NCBI GenBank assembly: GCA_020137815.1
Contig: CM035350.1
Coordinates: 4,162,418 to 4,226,417 of the forward strand
Direction: 5' to 3'
From: Hormiphora californensis
Lineage: Eukaryota > Ctenophora > Tentaculata > Cydippida > Pleurobrachiidae
Length of the DNA: 64,000 bases
Shown: one piece after another, positions 1-13,579 of the stretch
Numbering within the stretch: the first letter of the stretch is position 1
Layout: each line of letters opens with the position of its first letter
The notes under the pieces: model-generated
Told to the model about the DNA's origin: nothing
The model's input: the letters and a program-made list of their open reading frames with translations, nothing else
The model's database searches: none
Position numbers and translations under genes: made by a program

Positions 1-1542
1 GACACTAACTATCGTCTCTTTCATTTCAGTGACGTTCTCAGAAACAACAGTTTGAATGCTGGTGCTCTATACGTTAAAGGAATGTGCCTATTTTTCCAGG
101 TCAGTTAGGGGATATTGTTCATTGGTGTACCCCCTGTTTAACAGCATACACTGTGTTGAATGTTGATAATCGTACGTCACATGATGTCACACACGCGGAC
201 ACACACCGACTAACGCCCCACAGACACCAAACACAGCGCGCGCATGTAAAGCACTTGTTGTCAGCAGTGTGAAAACGCCGCGCACTAGTTCCCATCACAA
301 TCAATACCGGGTGGGGAAGTGTGCCCTGTCTGACAGCTTGACTCCCCCCTCAGGATCACCTAGACAAGGCGAGGCAACACTTCCTACAGGTGCTAAGGGT
401 GGATCCAGATCATAGCAAAGCACGGACCTCCGTCAAGGTATTATAATCAGCTTGCTATACGATACTATAATTACAGAATTGTTTTCTTAGGGACATCCAC
501 ACACACACAAGTGTAACACAACTTCCACTGGTAGGATGTAAAAGAGTTGGAAAGCACTAAAACTCAGGGAAACACAGCATTCTCAAAAGGAAGGAATGAT
601 GACGCCTTGAAGCTTTATAGAGATGCCTTAAAGATATGCCCACAGAACAAGTTGACCAATGCCAAACTGCATGGCAATATTGCAGCTGTGTTGATGAAAC
701 AGAAAAATTATAATGACGCTGTTAAGGTATTATAATTTTAACAGAATAATTCTTGTTCGATATTTTAGTCCTGTGATAGTCGTGATGTTCTATTAAATTT
801 TGCCTTGCAAATGTAAAGGATGGTTAGAACATTTAAATTTACTGCTTTCAACAACTCCCTCCCTTACAGGCGTGTACCAAAGCAATTGAACTAGATGGAA
901 CAGTACATCAAGGCTTATATCCGCCGGGTAGCTTGTTACCAAGAACTGGACATGTTTGAGGAAGCGGTCCGGGATTGTGACAAACTCAACCAAATGGAAA
1001 GGACAAGGGAGAGCAAGCAGAGGTTAAGGGATGCTAATACCCGTCTCAAGATGAGCAAGAGAAAGGATTATTACAAGGTTTTGGGGTGCAGTAGAACCGC
1101 TACGGATGATGAAATTAAGAAAGCGTACAAGAAGGCTGCCATGAAGCATCACCCTGATAGACATTCCCATGGGACTGATGAAGAGAGAGCAACTGCGGAG
1201 AAACAATTCAAAGAGGTACATGCCCCATCTTTCCCCTTCCCCAGCTTCCTGATTTCAATCACCCTTATATCCATTTAACACCCCCCCCCTCCACAGATCG
1301 GTGAGGCGTATAATATTCTGTCAGACCAAAACAAGCGGGCCCGCTATGACAATGGTGAGGACCTGGACGACCCAACGGGTGGAATGGGTGACATAGATCC
1401 CTCTCAGATCTTCCAGACCTTCTTTGGAGGTGGCCATGGTGGTGGACCCGGTGGTGGATACTCCTTTGGTGGACCAGGGGGATTCCACCAGGCAGGGGGA
1501 CCAGGAAGGGGAGGACACAATTTCACCTTTTCCTTTGGCTAG
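1..1542 (+). CDS. DNAJC7: DNAJC7 homologue (TPR plus J-domain co-chaperone), 3' part
   Basis: Co-chaperone linking Hsp70 and Hsp90 in the cytosol; the 5' part lies before the window. Exons seen: ~30-99, 354-437, 535-726, 870-1215 and 1297-1542, all with GT-AG borders. The first exons encode TPR helices ([17 protein letters not shown], then [20 protein letters not shown]). The fourth carries the J-domain with the HPD motif that stimulates Hsp70 ATPase (MKHHPDRHS). The last ends in a Gly/Phe-rich tail (FTFSFG, stop at 1540-1542), as in animal DNAJC7. Exons 2, 3 and 5 keep phase 0, but the 870-1215 exon is 346 nt, one base too long: codons run cleanly to GGA ACA, then an extra g at 903 shifts the frame before TAC ATC AAG. 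An assembly error is most likely. Family identity is seen directly; the function is known for the family. Confidence 0.94.
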
Positions 1543-1698
1543 TTTGTAGATACCAGAAAGACAAAAGACAATGGCGTCCCGCGTGTGTGTTGTTTGTGTC
1601 AGTGGTTATATTTTTCCACCTGCCTCAAGTTGGTTCTCTTCCCAATCCATCTGTTTCTCAAATACTAAAAGGAAAGGAAGAGCGACAAAATTGAAGAA

Positions 1699-1704
1699 AA
1701 TAAA
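1699..1704 (+). promoter_or_regulatory. Candidate polyadenylation signal of DNAJC7
   Basis: AATAAA lies 157 bases after the DNAJC7 stop codon and before the convergent cyclin Y gene, so it fits the end of this transcript. The two stop codons (1542 and 2177) are only 635 bp apart, giving tail-to-tail genes with short 3' UTRs. No RNA evidence is available. Confidence 0.5.
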
Positions 1705-2176
1705 CCCGCGAGAATAACGGGTTACAATTTGATACACTTTCGCTCTCCCTTTCCGTTATGTTTCTAGAAATAAGGACTAGCAGGTTACAGGGTGGTTCTT
1801 GGTTCAATTTTTACATGTCAATACAATGTGATAATAACTTTCTCGCATCTCTCTCCATCCCCTACAAAACTAGAGAAAACATTTACAATTGATAGGTTAT
1901 TGGGGGATTTACTGGCAATATAACTGGGAGCAAAATGGTGTGTGGGTAATAACTATTAAATTAGTCGAAGTGGGTAGTAATATGGAAAATGGTTCCTTAC
2001 TCTGCAACAAACACATTAATATCATCAATTCTAATAGATAATACTTAGACAAAAAACCAGCGACATTGTCATTATTTCTCACACCAGAGGACAGTCCTTC
2101 ATTTTCTCTCGCAGATATCTCTACGACGGCATGTCACATAAAATTGAATATAAAAACACACTTGTATCTCGTGTCG

Positions 2177-6325
<4,149 letters not shown>

Positions 6326-6639
6326 CACTTAAAGTAGGCTCTTTCTCTGTAGCTTTTTTCGAGTCTCTTGGTACCTGAAATGTTGAGCTATTATATTATG
6401 TCAGTCTGTAGATCATGCTGTAATCGCCGGTCCTAACCTTTTAATTTAATCTCTCTCACTGTCCATTTCTTTATCTTGATGACAAAGAAATGAAAATTTA
6501 ATAGCTTGAGATGGGATTTGAGTTAAAATGGAGTGGAGAGATAACATGCCCTCACCCTTCCCCTCCCTTACTATTTCATAAAAAACGCCAGTAATAACTC
6601 AGTTAGAACACAACTCCTAAAGTACTTTCTATGGTCTTT

Positions 6640-8440
6640 TCATTGGTAGGAAGGAAAACTGCGTAAAAATAGCTTAGTAAGACTAAAAAAACCCCCCAAA
6701 ATATCACCCTGATAACTGCAAATAAACAAACAAAAAAACCCGGGCCCCCCCAATGAAAAAACCCCCCCGTCCCCCCTTTTTTTCCACACACCCTTCCCGG
6801 TATTGAAGCGTTTTCCCAACATCCCCCTTTTTCCCCGGGGGGAAAGGGGGGGGGGCCCCCCCCCCCCCCCCACCCCCCCCTCCCCCCTCAAAACCCAACG
6901 GGGGACCCCCCCACCGTTCCCTTTAAAACGAAAAAAACCCCCAAAAACACCCGGGGTACAAAACCCCAGGGGGTTCACTAAACACAAAAAATTAAAACGG
7001 GGGTTTTCCAACCCCCCCAAAACAAAACCCCATTTCCCCCCCCCGGGGGAAAAGGGGGTAAAAAAAAGGGGTTTTACCCCCCCCTCCAAATAAAAAAAGG
7101 GTTGTTTTATGCCCCAAAGCCAAACCAACCCCTTTTTTGGGGCCCCTTTTTTTTTGAAAAGAAGGAATTTTTAAATGGGCTTTTTTTTTTTTTTAGTTTT
7201 GGTAAAAAAAAGGGGTTTTTTATCAAAAATATCTGAACCCTCCTAAATTTTTTTTGTTTCTTTGATTTTTTAAAATCTTGAGACAAAAAAGAAAAAATGG
7301 AATATTGAAATTAAAAGGAGGGAGATTTTGAAAAAAAAAAAAAAATTTTTTTTTTTTTTTTCCCAAAAACCCCCTCCCTGTCCCTTTCCTTTCCCTTTTC
7401 TTTTTCCCTCCCCCTCTTTCTTTTTTTTCTCCGCAAAATTTTTTTTCCCCCCCCGGGGGGGTTTTTTTGCGGGCCCCCCCCCCTTCAAAAACCCCCCGGG
7501 GGAAAAACCCATTTTGGAAAAAGGGAATACCCCCCCCCCAAAACCCCCCGGGGAAAAAAACCCCCCGAACAAGGGGGGGGAATAAAACAAAAAAGCCCCC
7601 AAGAAAGGGGAAAAAAAAATTTCCCGGGAAATTTGGGGGAAAAAGGAAAAAGAAGGGAAACCGGTGGGAGGAAAAAGGGAAAAGAAGGGAGAGGGGGGAA
7701 AGAAAAAAAGGAAAAGAGGGGAAAGAGAAAAGAGGAAAGGGAGGAGGAGAAAAAGAAGAAGGGGAAAACAAAATGGGTTACCCCAAAGGTTAAAAAATAC
7801 TTACCATGGCTGGGAATTTTTAAAAAACCCCTTTTTCCTTTTTTTTTTTTCTCCCCCCCCCTTTTTTTCCCTTTTTTCCCCTCCCCCCCCCTCCCTTTCT
7901 TTTTTTTTTTTTTTTCCCTTCCTCTTTTTGGGGGATTCCTTTTTTTTGGGGCAAAAACTCATCGCTCCGGGTGTCTTTTTGGGAAATGGTGGGTTTTTCA
8001 AAGGGGGAAATAAAAAATCCGGTTTTTACCCCCGTTTTCGGGGCGTTTCCTCAAGCTTTTTTCTCCTTTTCTTCTTTCTCTCCCTCTCTCTCTTTCTCTT
8101 CTTTCCCCCCTTTCCCTTTCTCTTTTTCCTCCCCTCTTTTCCTTCCCTTTCCTTTTCCCTTTATTTTAAAAACCCCAAAAATTTTTTGGGTTTTAAAAAG
8201 TCAGACAACAGCTTAACACACATTGCAGCCCAAACAGAAAAAACACCCTTTTTCCCGTAAAATTTTAAAAAACCCCCTTTTGTCCTCGAAATAGAAAAAA
8301 ATCCCCCCGACACCCAACACCACTGAGGCCAAAAAACAACCAAAAAACAAAACAAAAAAACCCCTCTCTCGTTTCCGGTCTTTGAAAAACCCCAAGCCAA
8401 TTTTTTCCCCAAGGCTGTCTCACATCCTATACCATCGGCT
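6640..8440. other. Homopolymer-inflated, low-complexity block; probably poor-quality sequence
   Basis: Almost every base sits in a run of three to fifteen identical bases (poly-C, poly-G, poly-A, poly-T), quite unlike the flanks. Inside it, purine-only (7630-7770) and pyrimidine-only (7840-7930, 8050-8165) stretches look like garbled GA/CT arrays. The several 100-200-codon ORFs are translations of homopolymers (poly-Phe, Pro, Gly, Lys) and have no gene-like content. It occupies the spacer upstream of cyclin Y's first exon, so any promoter there cannot be read. Confidence 0.8.
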
Positions 8441-9132
8441 AGCGAATATATAATAAAAAAGAACAAAGAAATGTCGCCTAATTCTCTACCACCGAGATCC
8501 GACAATGGATATATTGTAGCCATTATTATTCCCAAACTCTGCCACACGCCTCACCTTCAGGTAAAAGTAGCTGCTAAAAGGAGTGGATGTAATGTTGCAT
8601 ATTCCCTTCCGTCGGTGGAGAGAGGAGTTCGAACTGGAACTGTATACAGTGTGTAGATGTGAGGTCAGACACCTAACATACCGCTACAAACAGAGTGTTC
8701 TGTAATTGAGACAGAAATAGGTAGGTATATATATGGCGAGGGAGGAGAGAGAGTGGAGAGATAGAAACAAACGAGATGTGTATCAAACTTCAGTAAATCA
8801 AAAATAGAGCGTTTACTCTGCAATGAGCTTTGTATTCTTTCTCCATCTCTATCTCTCTCTATCTCTACCTCTCTCTCTCTCTATCTCTCTATCTCTCTCC
8901 CTCTCTCTCTCTCTATCTCTCTCATCTCTATATCTCTATCTCTCTCCTCTCTCTCTCTCATCTCTATATCTCTATCCCTATCTCTCTTCATATTCTGTGT
9001 TTCTAACAAGATCAATGATCAACATTTGCTTGAACACACATGTGTGTTCCAGCACACACACAAGCAATACAAACACACACTAAAATAAAACAGTAATTAA
9101 CATATATAAGAACACGCCCGGGATTGTCCTCG
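8441..9132. other. Spacer between cyclin Y and nicastrin; CT microsatellite at 8838-8989
   Basis: No convincing coding sequence. It holds an impure (ATCTCT)n/(CT)n tract of ~150 bp at 8838-8989 and short CA-rich pieces near 9037-9080. It should include the nicastrin 3' UTR, since nicastrin ends at 9133 on the minus strand. Confidence 0.7.
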
Positions 9133-10989
9133 TCACGTCTCAGCAAAGATATGCTCTCTTTTGCGATGGCACTGCCAGATCACTGCACTGAGGACAACAA
9201 AATACACCAGCCCACCGACAAACACACCAACACTCTCGTCATGATCGGTCATTGTGAACAACCTAATGCCATACGATGCAGTCCACCTGCTCTCTGTCCA
9301 TGTGCTGTACTGGTCACTGGTGTAGTTGCCAAGCACAAAGGCAGGGGATGTTGCATAAGTGGTGTTCACCATGGTTCCGTAGCAACTACCCTGGAACTTG
9401 TAAAGATACCAAGAGCTGGGTGTGGTGCTGTTACAACTCTCCACCGGGATGTCCTCCAGCAGCGTCTTGCTGTAATACTGGGCTAAAAGGATGAGGTACT
9501 TGGTGTCGTTCCGGATGCCCACACTACTGTACCTGCTCAACAACCCATCGGCTGGGTCTTGGTTTAGGGAATCACGGAGGAGGGTACAATTCTTGTTGAC
9601 CGCCAGACACTCCAGAGTCTCAGATATTAGGGTGGAATTGGCAACTGCATACGATGTGGAGTTTCCTCCGGCTATCTGAAGGATCACACTGGCTAGTACA
9701 CCAGACAGGTTACTGTAAAGGTCTACATCGTCATCTGTGTAGTCCAGAATATCATACCTACTTCCATACGCGGAGGAGAGGAGTTTGGAATCTGTGTCTG
9801 TAACTAGGAGGCCAGAAAGATCATCATCCTCCCGATAGAAGCTGTGGAGAGATGAAGGAGGGAGGGTGTCACGTGGGGTAAACACTAGACCAGATGTGTT
9901 GGAAAAGTAGCCACGGGCTTGTGTTACAGTGTCATCGGCTTTATATGAATGGAGATAGAGGGAGTTGGAGATACTAATTGGACCAATCTCAATAACAAGC
10001 TTCACATCTGACAGGGAAATATTATACGGACCGTATCCAAATGACTCATTTCGAAGATCGTATGCGAGCCTCTGAGATCCGCTGTAGTCCCAGCTCTCTG
10101 CTTGGAGAAAGGACACCATAATGTCACACTCCAAGTCCGCAAAGTTATTCTGGGCATCATTATCTCTCACGTTAGCCAGGGCTCCAATTGTTCCCAAAAC
10201 CACTGCAATACTGGCAGCAGACGCCTCACCACCATAACTGAGAGACTTGAAGAAAGCAGCTGCATCTGCTTTGGTGACTACCAGAATTATAGGCTTCCCA
10301 GCGACCTCTCTAGGTGCCATGAAGACGTGTGTAGTAACCCCACTAATGGGATCACATGTACCTCGTCTTATACAGGTCTTGGTATCCTGGGCTGCATTCA
10401 TGAACACCTTTATCTCGCCTCCCCACCTTCGGGTTGCAATTATTTTCCCATCAGATCCGAGGTTCTCTAACGCTCTACTGGTTACCTTCTCCCTTTCATC
10501 TCCCTTGATGAGGGACACCCCAAAGGGCAGGTCGTAGTACATCAGCCAGTTGCCAAGGGGGTTCCATTTGTGAGAGTTGAGGCACTGCCTACCTACCACA
10601 TCAGATGCACTCTCACCAATGTTGTAGCCATTGCCCGGACATGACTTTTCCATCGATTGAGGTTCCATGTCATCCTCTTCCATTATCAAGACTCCCTTCG
10701 TCTGGGAGTAGGCCTTCAGGGCATTAATTGTGGTGTTGGTGAACAGAGATGCATTAAGGACGGCAATAATAGGAATATCTAATGTCTGGAGGTCATCTGC
10801 AAGACCATTCTCACTCTGAACCGGGTACAAAATTCCGTTGTCCCCATCTCTACCCGTCTGACACCCAGTCTGACTGTTAAAATTGTTCATACGAAAACAT
10901 ATGGTATCCCCAAAGTTGACCTTAGTATAAATAAGATCATTTAATGTCTCAGACGCTGCCAGAGCGAAGAGAAGAACTACAAGAATCAT
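9133..10989 (-). CDS. NCSTN: Nicastrin, gamma-secretase subunit (618 aa)
   Basis: Type I membrane glycoprotein that gates substrate entry to the presenilin protease in Notch/APP-type intramembrane cleavage. I start at ATG 10989, which gives a textbook signal peptide (MILVVLLFALAASE); the frame is open 12 codons further upstream but without ATG. A likely 5' UTR splice acceptor lies at ~11042. Seen motifs: the peptidase-like core with AESWDYSGSQRLAYDL near residue 297 (the family's conserved Glu and DYxGS), many N-x-S/T sites in the ectodomain, STWTESRW near residue 565, and one C-terminal membrane segment (VGGLVYFVVLSAVIW) followed by a short basic tail. It is shorter than human (709 aa). The whole coding region is a single exon, unlike its intron-rich neighbours. 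Confidence 0.95.
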   Translation of the reverse strand: MILVVLLFALAASETLNDLIYTKVNFGDTICFRMNNFNSQTGCQTGRDGDNGILYPVQSENGLADDLQTLDIPIIAVLNASLFTNTTINALKAYSQTKGVLIMEEDDMEPQSMEKSCPGNGYNIGESASDVVGRQCLNSHKWNPLGNWLMYYDLPFGVSLIKGDEREKVTSRALENLGSDGKIIATRRWGGEIKVFMNAAQDTKTCIRRGTCDPISGVTTHVFMAPREVAGKPIILVVTKADAAAFFKSLSYGGEASAASIAVVLGTIGALANVRDNDAQNNFADLECDIMVSFLQAESWDYSGSQRLAYDLRNESFGYGPYNISLSDVKLVIEIGPISISNSLYLHSYKADDTVTQARGYFSNTSGLVFTPRDTLPPSSLHSFYREDDDLSGLLVTDTDSKLLSSAYGSRYDILDYTDDDVDLYSNLSGVLASVILQIAGGNSTSYAVANSTLISETLECLAVNKNCTLLRDSLNQDPADGLLSRYSSVGIRNDTKYLILLAQYYSKTLLEDIPVESCNSTTPSSWYLYKFQGSCYGTMVNTTYATSPAFVLGNYTSDQYSTWTESRWTASYGIRLFTMTDHDESVGVFVGGLVYFVVLSAVIWQCHRKREHIFAET

Positions 10990-11219
10990 TCTTGATAATA
11001 AAAGGTGGTATTTCTTGCTCTTCAACCTCCTTCAATCCATTCTGAAAAAAAATTAGTTGATCATTAAATTTCTAGCTTAAAGTAGTCCGTGGTTGGTCGT
11101 CGTGTTCTTGGTATAGTTACTGTCTTTGTGTGGAAACTACGCAGGTGACAGTTCCTCAGAGGCCAGAGCCCCCTATCTCGGGGAACGGTTCGTATTCCAG
11201 AGGAAGATTAAAGAGTCAA

Positions 11220-11433
11220 AAGTTTAACTACGTTGACGCCACAGGTTCACATAGCACTGTAGCGCCGTTGAAGGGAAAAAAGAGAAGTGAGCTGTGAGGA
11301 CACGACTAAAAAAATACCGACTGAGAAGTGAGCTGTGAGACTCAAAAAGAAACAAAACAACAAAACAATAAATCAATTCATCCTCGGATCAATTCATCCT
11401 CGGATCCTCAAGTTCTTCTCAATCCTCTCTTCC
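11220..11433. other. Transposon-derived spacer upstream of nicastrin
   Basis: No gene. It contains two copies of a GAAGTGAGCTGTGAG motif (~11285 and ~11325) and a 16-bp direct duplication (ATCAATTCATCCTCGG) at ~11375-11406, next to the retroelement tail that starts at 11434. The nicastrin promoter should lie just to its left (11045-11220). Confidence 0.5.
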
Positions 11434-11690
11434 TCAGGTCACCAGTTCAGTATTTGTTAGACTAGTGGTAGCAATCTTCCTCCGATTTCCTCTTAATGCA
11501 ATAAGGCATGATCTCAGGAGGGAGAATCGTAGCCTCGTCCTCAGGTGAGCCATAACTTCACTGTACGGTTCTCCGGTTCTTGTGGAAATTCGGTGTGAGA
11601 GAGTCTTTAGCACCTTTTGGAACTCATTGGCTATTCCACCTGCTGTATTCATAACCAGCGGAGAGAAGGCACCCCCTTCAACTTCTCGTA
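11434..11690 (-). pseudogene. Retroelement C-terminal fragment (minus strand)
   Basis: The minus-strand reading matches the last ~80 residues of the intact retroelement ORF at 13934-17158: the fragment has RTRLRFSLLRSCLIALRG where the intact ORF has EKTRFSLLRSTLVALRG. It lacks the reverse transcriptase and nuclease domains and ends abruptly near 11690, next to the TA-flanked MITE. It belongs to a different subfamily from the 12169-13541 copy, judging by the many substitutions. Confidence 0.8.
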
Positions 11691-11718
11691 CACGTTTTCC
11701 GTACGACTGCTTCTTGCT

Positions 11719-11872
11719 AAAGTCGGATTTTTTGAAACTGTCACCCCAAAATGACCGCGCAAGTGAAATTTATCAATTTTGACGCGCACACCACACGTTA
11801 ACATGTGATGTGACGCGCAAAAACATTCCGCGCACGAAAAGGGGGGTGACAGTTTCAAAAAATCCGACTTTA
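11719..11872. mobile_element. MITE 1 with terminal inverted repeats and TA duplication
   Basis: Ends AAGTCGGATTTTTTGAAACT and its inverse form ~28-bp terminal inverted repeats, flanked by TA on both sides (CTAAAGTC left, GACTTTAG right). The interior is rich in CGCGCA motifs. No ORF. TA target duplication is typical of Tc1/mariner-type non-autonomous elements. It shares its interior plan, including CACGTTAACATGTGAT, with MITEs 2 and 3 downstream. Confidence 0.85.
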
Positions 11873-11889
11873 GCCTCGTTTCTTCGGTA

Positions 11890-12041
11890 AAGTCCATTTT
11901 TTTTCAACTGTTCACCCTCCAACTCCTGCGCGTGCGATATTTTAATTTACGCTGCGCGCGCTACACGTTAACATGTGATAGACGCGCAAAACAATTCCGC
12001 GCACGACTTTGGGGGGTGAACAGTTGAAAAAAAATGGAGTA
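11890..12041. mobile_element. MITE 2, same family, TA-flanked
   Basis: Begins AAGTCCATTTTTTTTCAACT and ends with the inverse (AGTTGAAAAAAAATGGA). TA lies at 11888-11889 and 12042-12043. The second TA is shared with the adjoining MITE 3, so the two sit head to tail separated by a single dinucleotide. Confidence 0.88.
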
Positions 12042-12043
12042 TA

Positions 12044-13577
12044 AAGTCCATTTTTATTCAACTGTTCACCCCTCAACTCGTGCGCGTGCGATATTTTAAT
12101 TTACGCGGCGCGCGCTACACGTTAACATGTGATAAACGCGCAAAACAATTCCGCGCACGACTTTGGGGTGCAAAGACACACCCACACCTCGCATACAGCA
12201 ACTTCGTGAGAAGTTTTAAGTGTAAGTGGGGATATCTACAACGAACCATTCCTGACATCGGCCCTCTATTCCAGCCTATCGAAGACATCATCCGGCACAA
12301 GTTCATCCCTCTAGTCGTTGGAAAACATGTGTCTGATCTTGAACGGAGAGTCCTGGCTCTGCCGATAAGGATGGGTGGTTTGGCAATGGAAGACCCGACG
12401 GAAGCCAACACCAATACAGCAGCTCGAGGTTCATCAACACCCCACTCGTTGAATTGATCCTTTCAGACGGGTCTGAAGGCGGCACCATAGCAAATGTAGA
12501 GTCCTGTGCAGCTAAAAACAAAAAGGAGTGTGAAGAAGCCGCTCAAGAACGGGCTGAGCTTGAACTGAAATCGATAGTGTCTGAGGCAGATGATCGCCTG
12601 AAACGGGCACTGGAGCTTAACTCTGAACAGGGATCTTCAAGCTGGTTATCAGCCAGACCACTCAAACACCTTGATCATGAGTTAAACCAGAGGGAATTTG
12701 TTGATGCCATTCGTCTGAGATACGGCTTTCATTTCTCGGATCTTCCTTCCAAATGTGGATGTGGGGCTGACAATAATGCAGACCATGCCCTAATCTGCAA
12801 GGTTGGTGGGTTCGATATATGGAGACACGATCATCTGAGGGACACCATGGCCGAGTTGTTCAGGTATGCAGGATTGAAACCGGTGACTACAGAACAGCTG
12901 CTTCTACCGTGTGAAGGACATACATTTCCTGTCAGTGCCAACACCAGGGACGATGCCCGAATGGACATAGTATGCCGAGGTCTATGGCGGGATATGGAGG
13001 CATCCTACCTCGATGTGCGGGTGTTTCACCCTAATGCTCCCTCCTACCAGAAAACATCAATCGCTCAGCTGCACAGAACTCACCAGAACCAGAAGAAAAT
13101 GGCCTATTTGAGGAGGGTTCTAAACGTAGAGCAGGGTAGCTTCACTCCTCTTGTGTTTGCTACTTCAGGAGGCTTCGCACCAGAGGTTAAACGAGTTCTG
13201 GAATGCGTTGGACACAAAATCTGCTCCAAGCACCAAGAAGGACTCAGTGAGACGATGTCTTTTATAAGACAAAAGCTCAGATTTAGCCTGTTGAGATCAA
13301 CCTTAGTAGCATTGAGGGGCACTAAGAGGCGATGTATACCATTTATGCCGAGCGAAGTTGATTTCAGAGTGACGTAATTTATTCTGTGTTTACTTTTATA
13401 AATCGCTAGGGACGTGCGTGGTGTACCAGGAGTGGTGAATTATGCAGCCATTCTTTATTGTGTCTCTACCTCTTTTCTCCGTGTCCTAACACAATATACC
13501 TATGGTACACCCGCACACGTGTTCCGTTTTCCACGTTTATCACTTTGGGGGGTGAACAGTTGAAAAAAAATGGAGTA
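12044..13577. mobile_element. MITE 3, split by a nested retroelement insertion
   Basis: The left part, 12044-12168, matches MITE 2 up to ACTTTGGGG. The remaining right end (GGTGAACAGTTGAAAAAAAA) resumes at 13551 and closes with TA at 13578-13579. Between them lies a retroelement flanked by the 9-bp duplication ACTTTGGGG (12160-12168 and 13542-13550). Removing the insert plus one duplication restores an uninterrupted MITE like MITE 2. Confidence 0.9.
12169..13541 (+). pseudogene. 5'-truncated non-LTR-type retroelement copy, nested in MITE 3
   Basis: Begins inside the region just after the reverse transcriptase (AKTHPHLAYSNFVRSFK) and continues through the C-terminal zinc knuckle (CGCG...DHALIC), an RHD motif and the restriction-like nuclease (ARMDI ... 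LDVRVFHP) to a TAA at 13375-13377. One frameshift near 12408 separates the two reading frames. The 3' UTR ends without a poly-A tail at 13541. It is flanked by a 9-bp target duplication. 5' truncation with a short duplication is the usual outcome of target-primed reverse transcription. The same 3' UTR reappears inverted at 63784-63940. Confidence 0.9.
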
Positions 13578-13579
13578 TA

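Noticed and set aside
7223-8260. Several ORFs of 100-200 codons on both strands
   Set aside because: They translate homopolymer runs (poly-Phe, Pro, Gly, Lys) in a block that looks like poor sequence, with no domain, splice context or normal composition.
9124-10537. Plus-strand ORFs of 60-122 codons
   Set aside because: Antisense shadows of the nicastrin coding exon.
10990-11025. Longer nicastrin start at 11025
   Set aside because: The codon there is TTG, not ATG. ATG 10989 begins a proper signal peptide, and a 5' UTR acceptor at ~11042 explains the open upstream frame.
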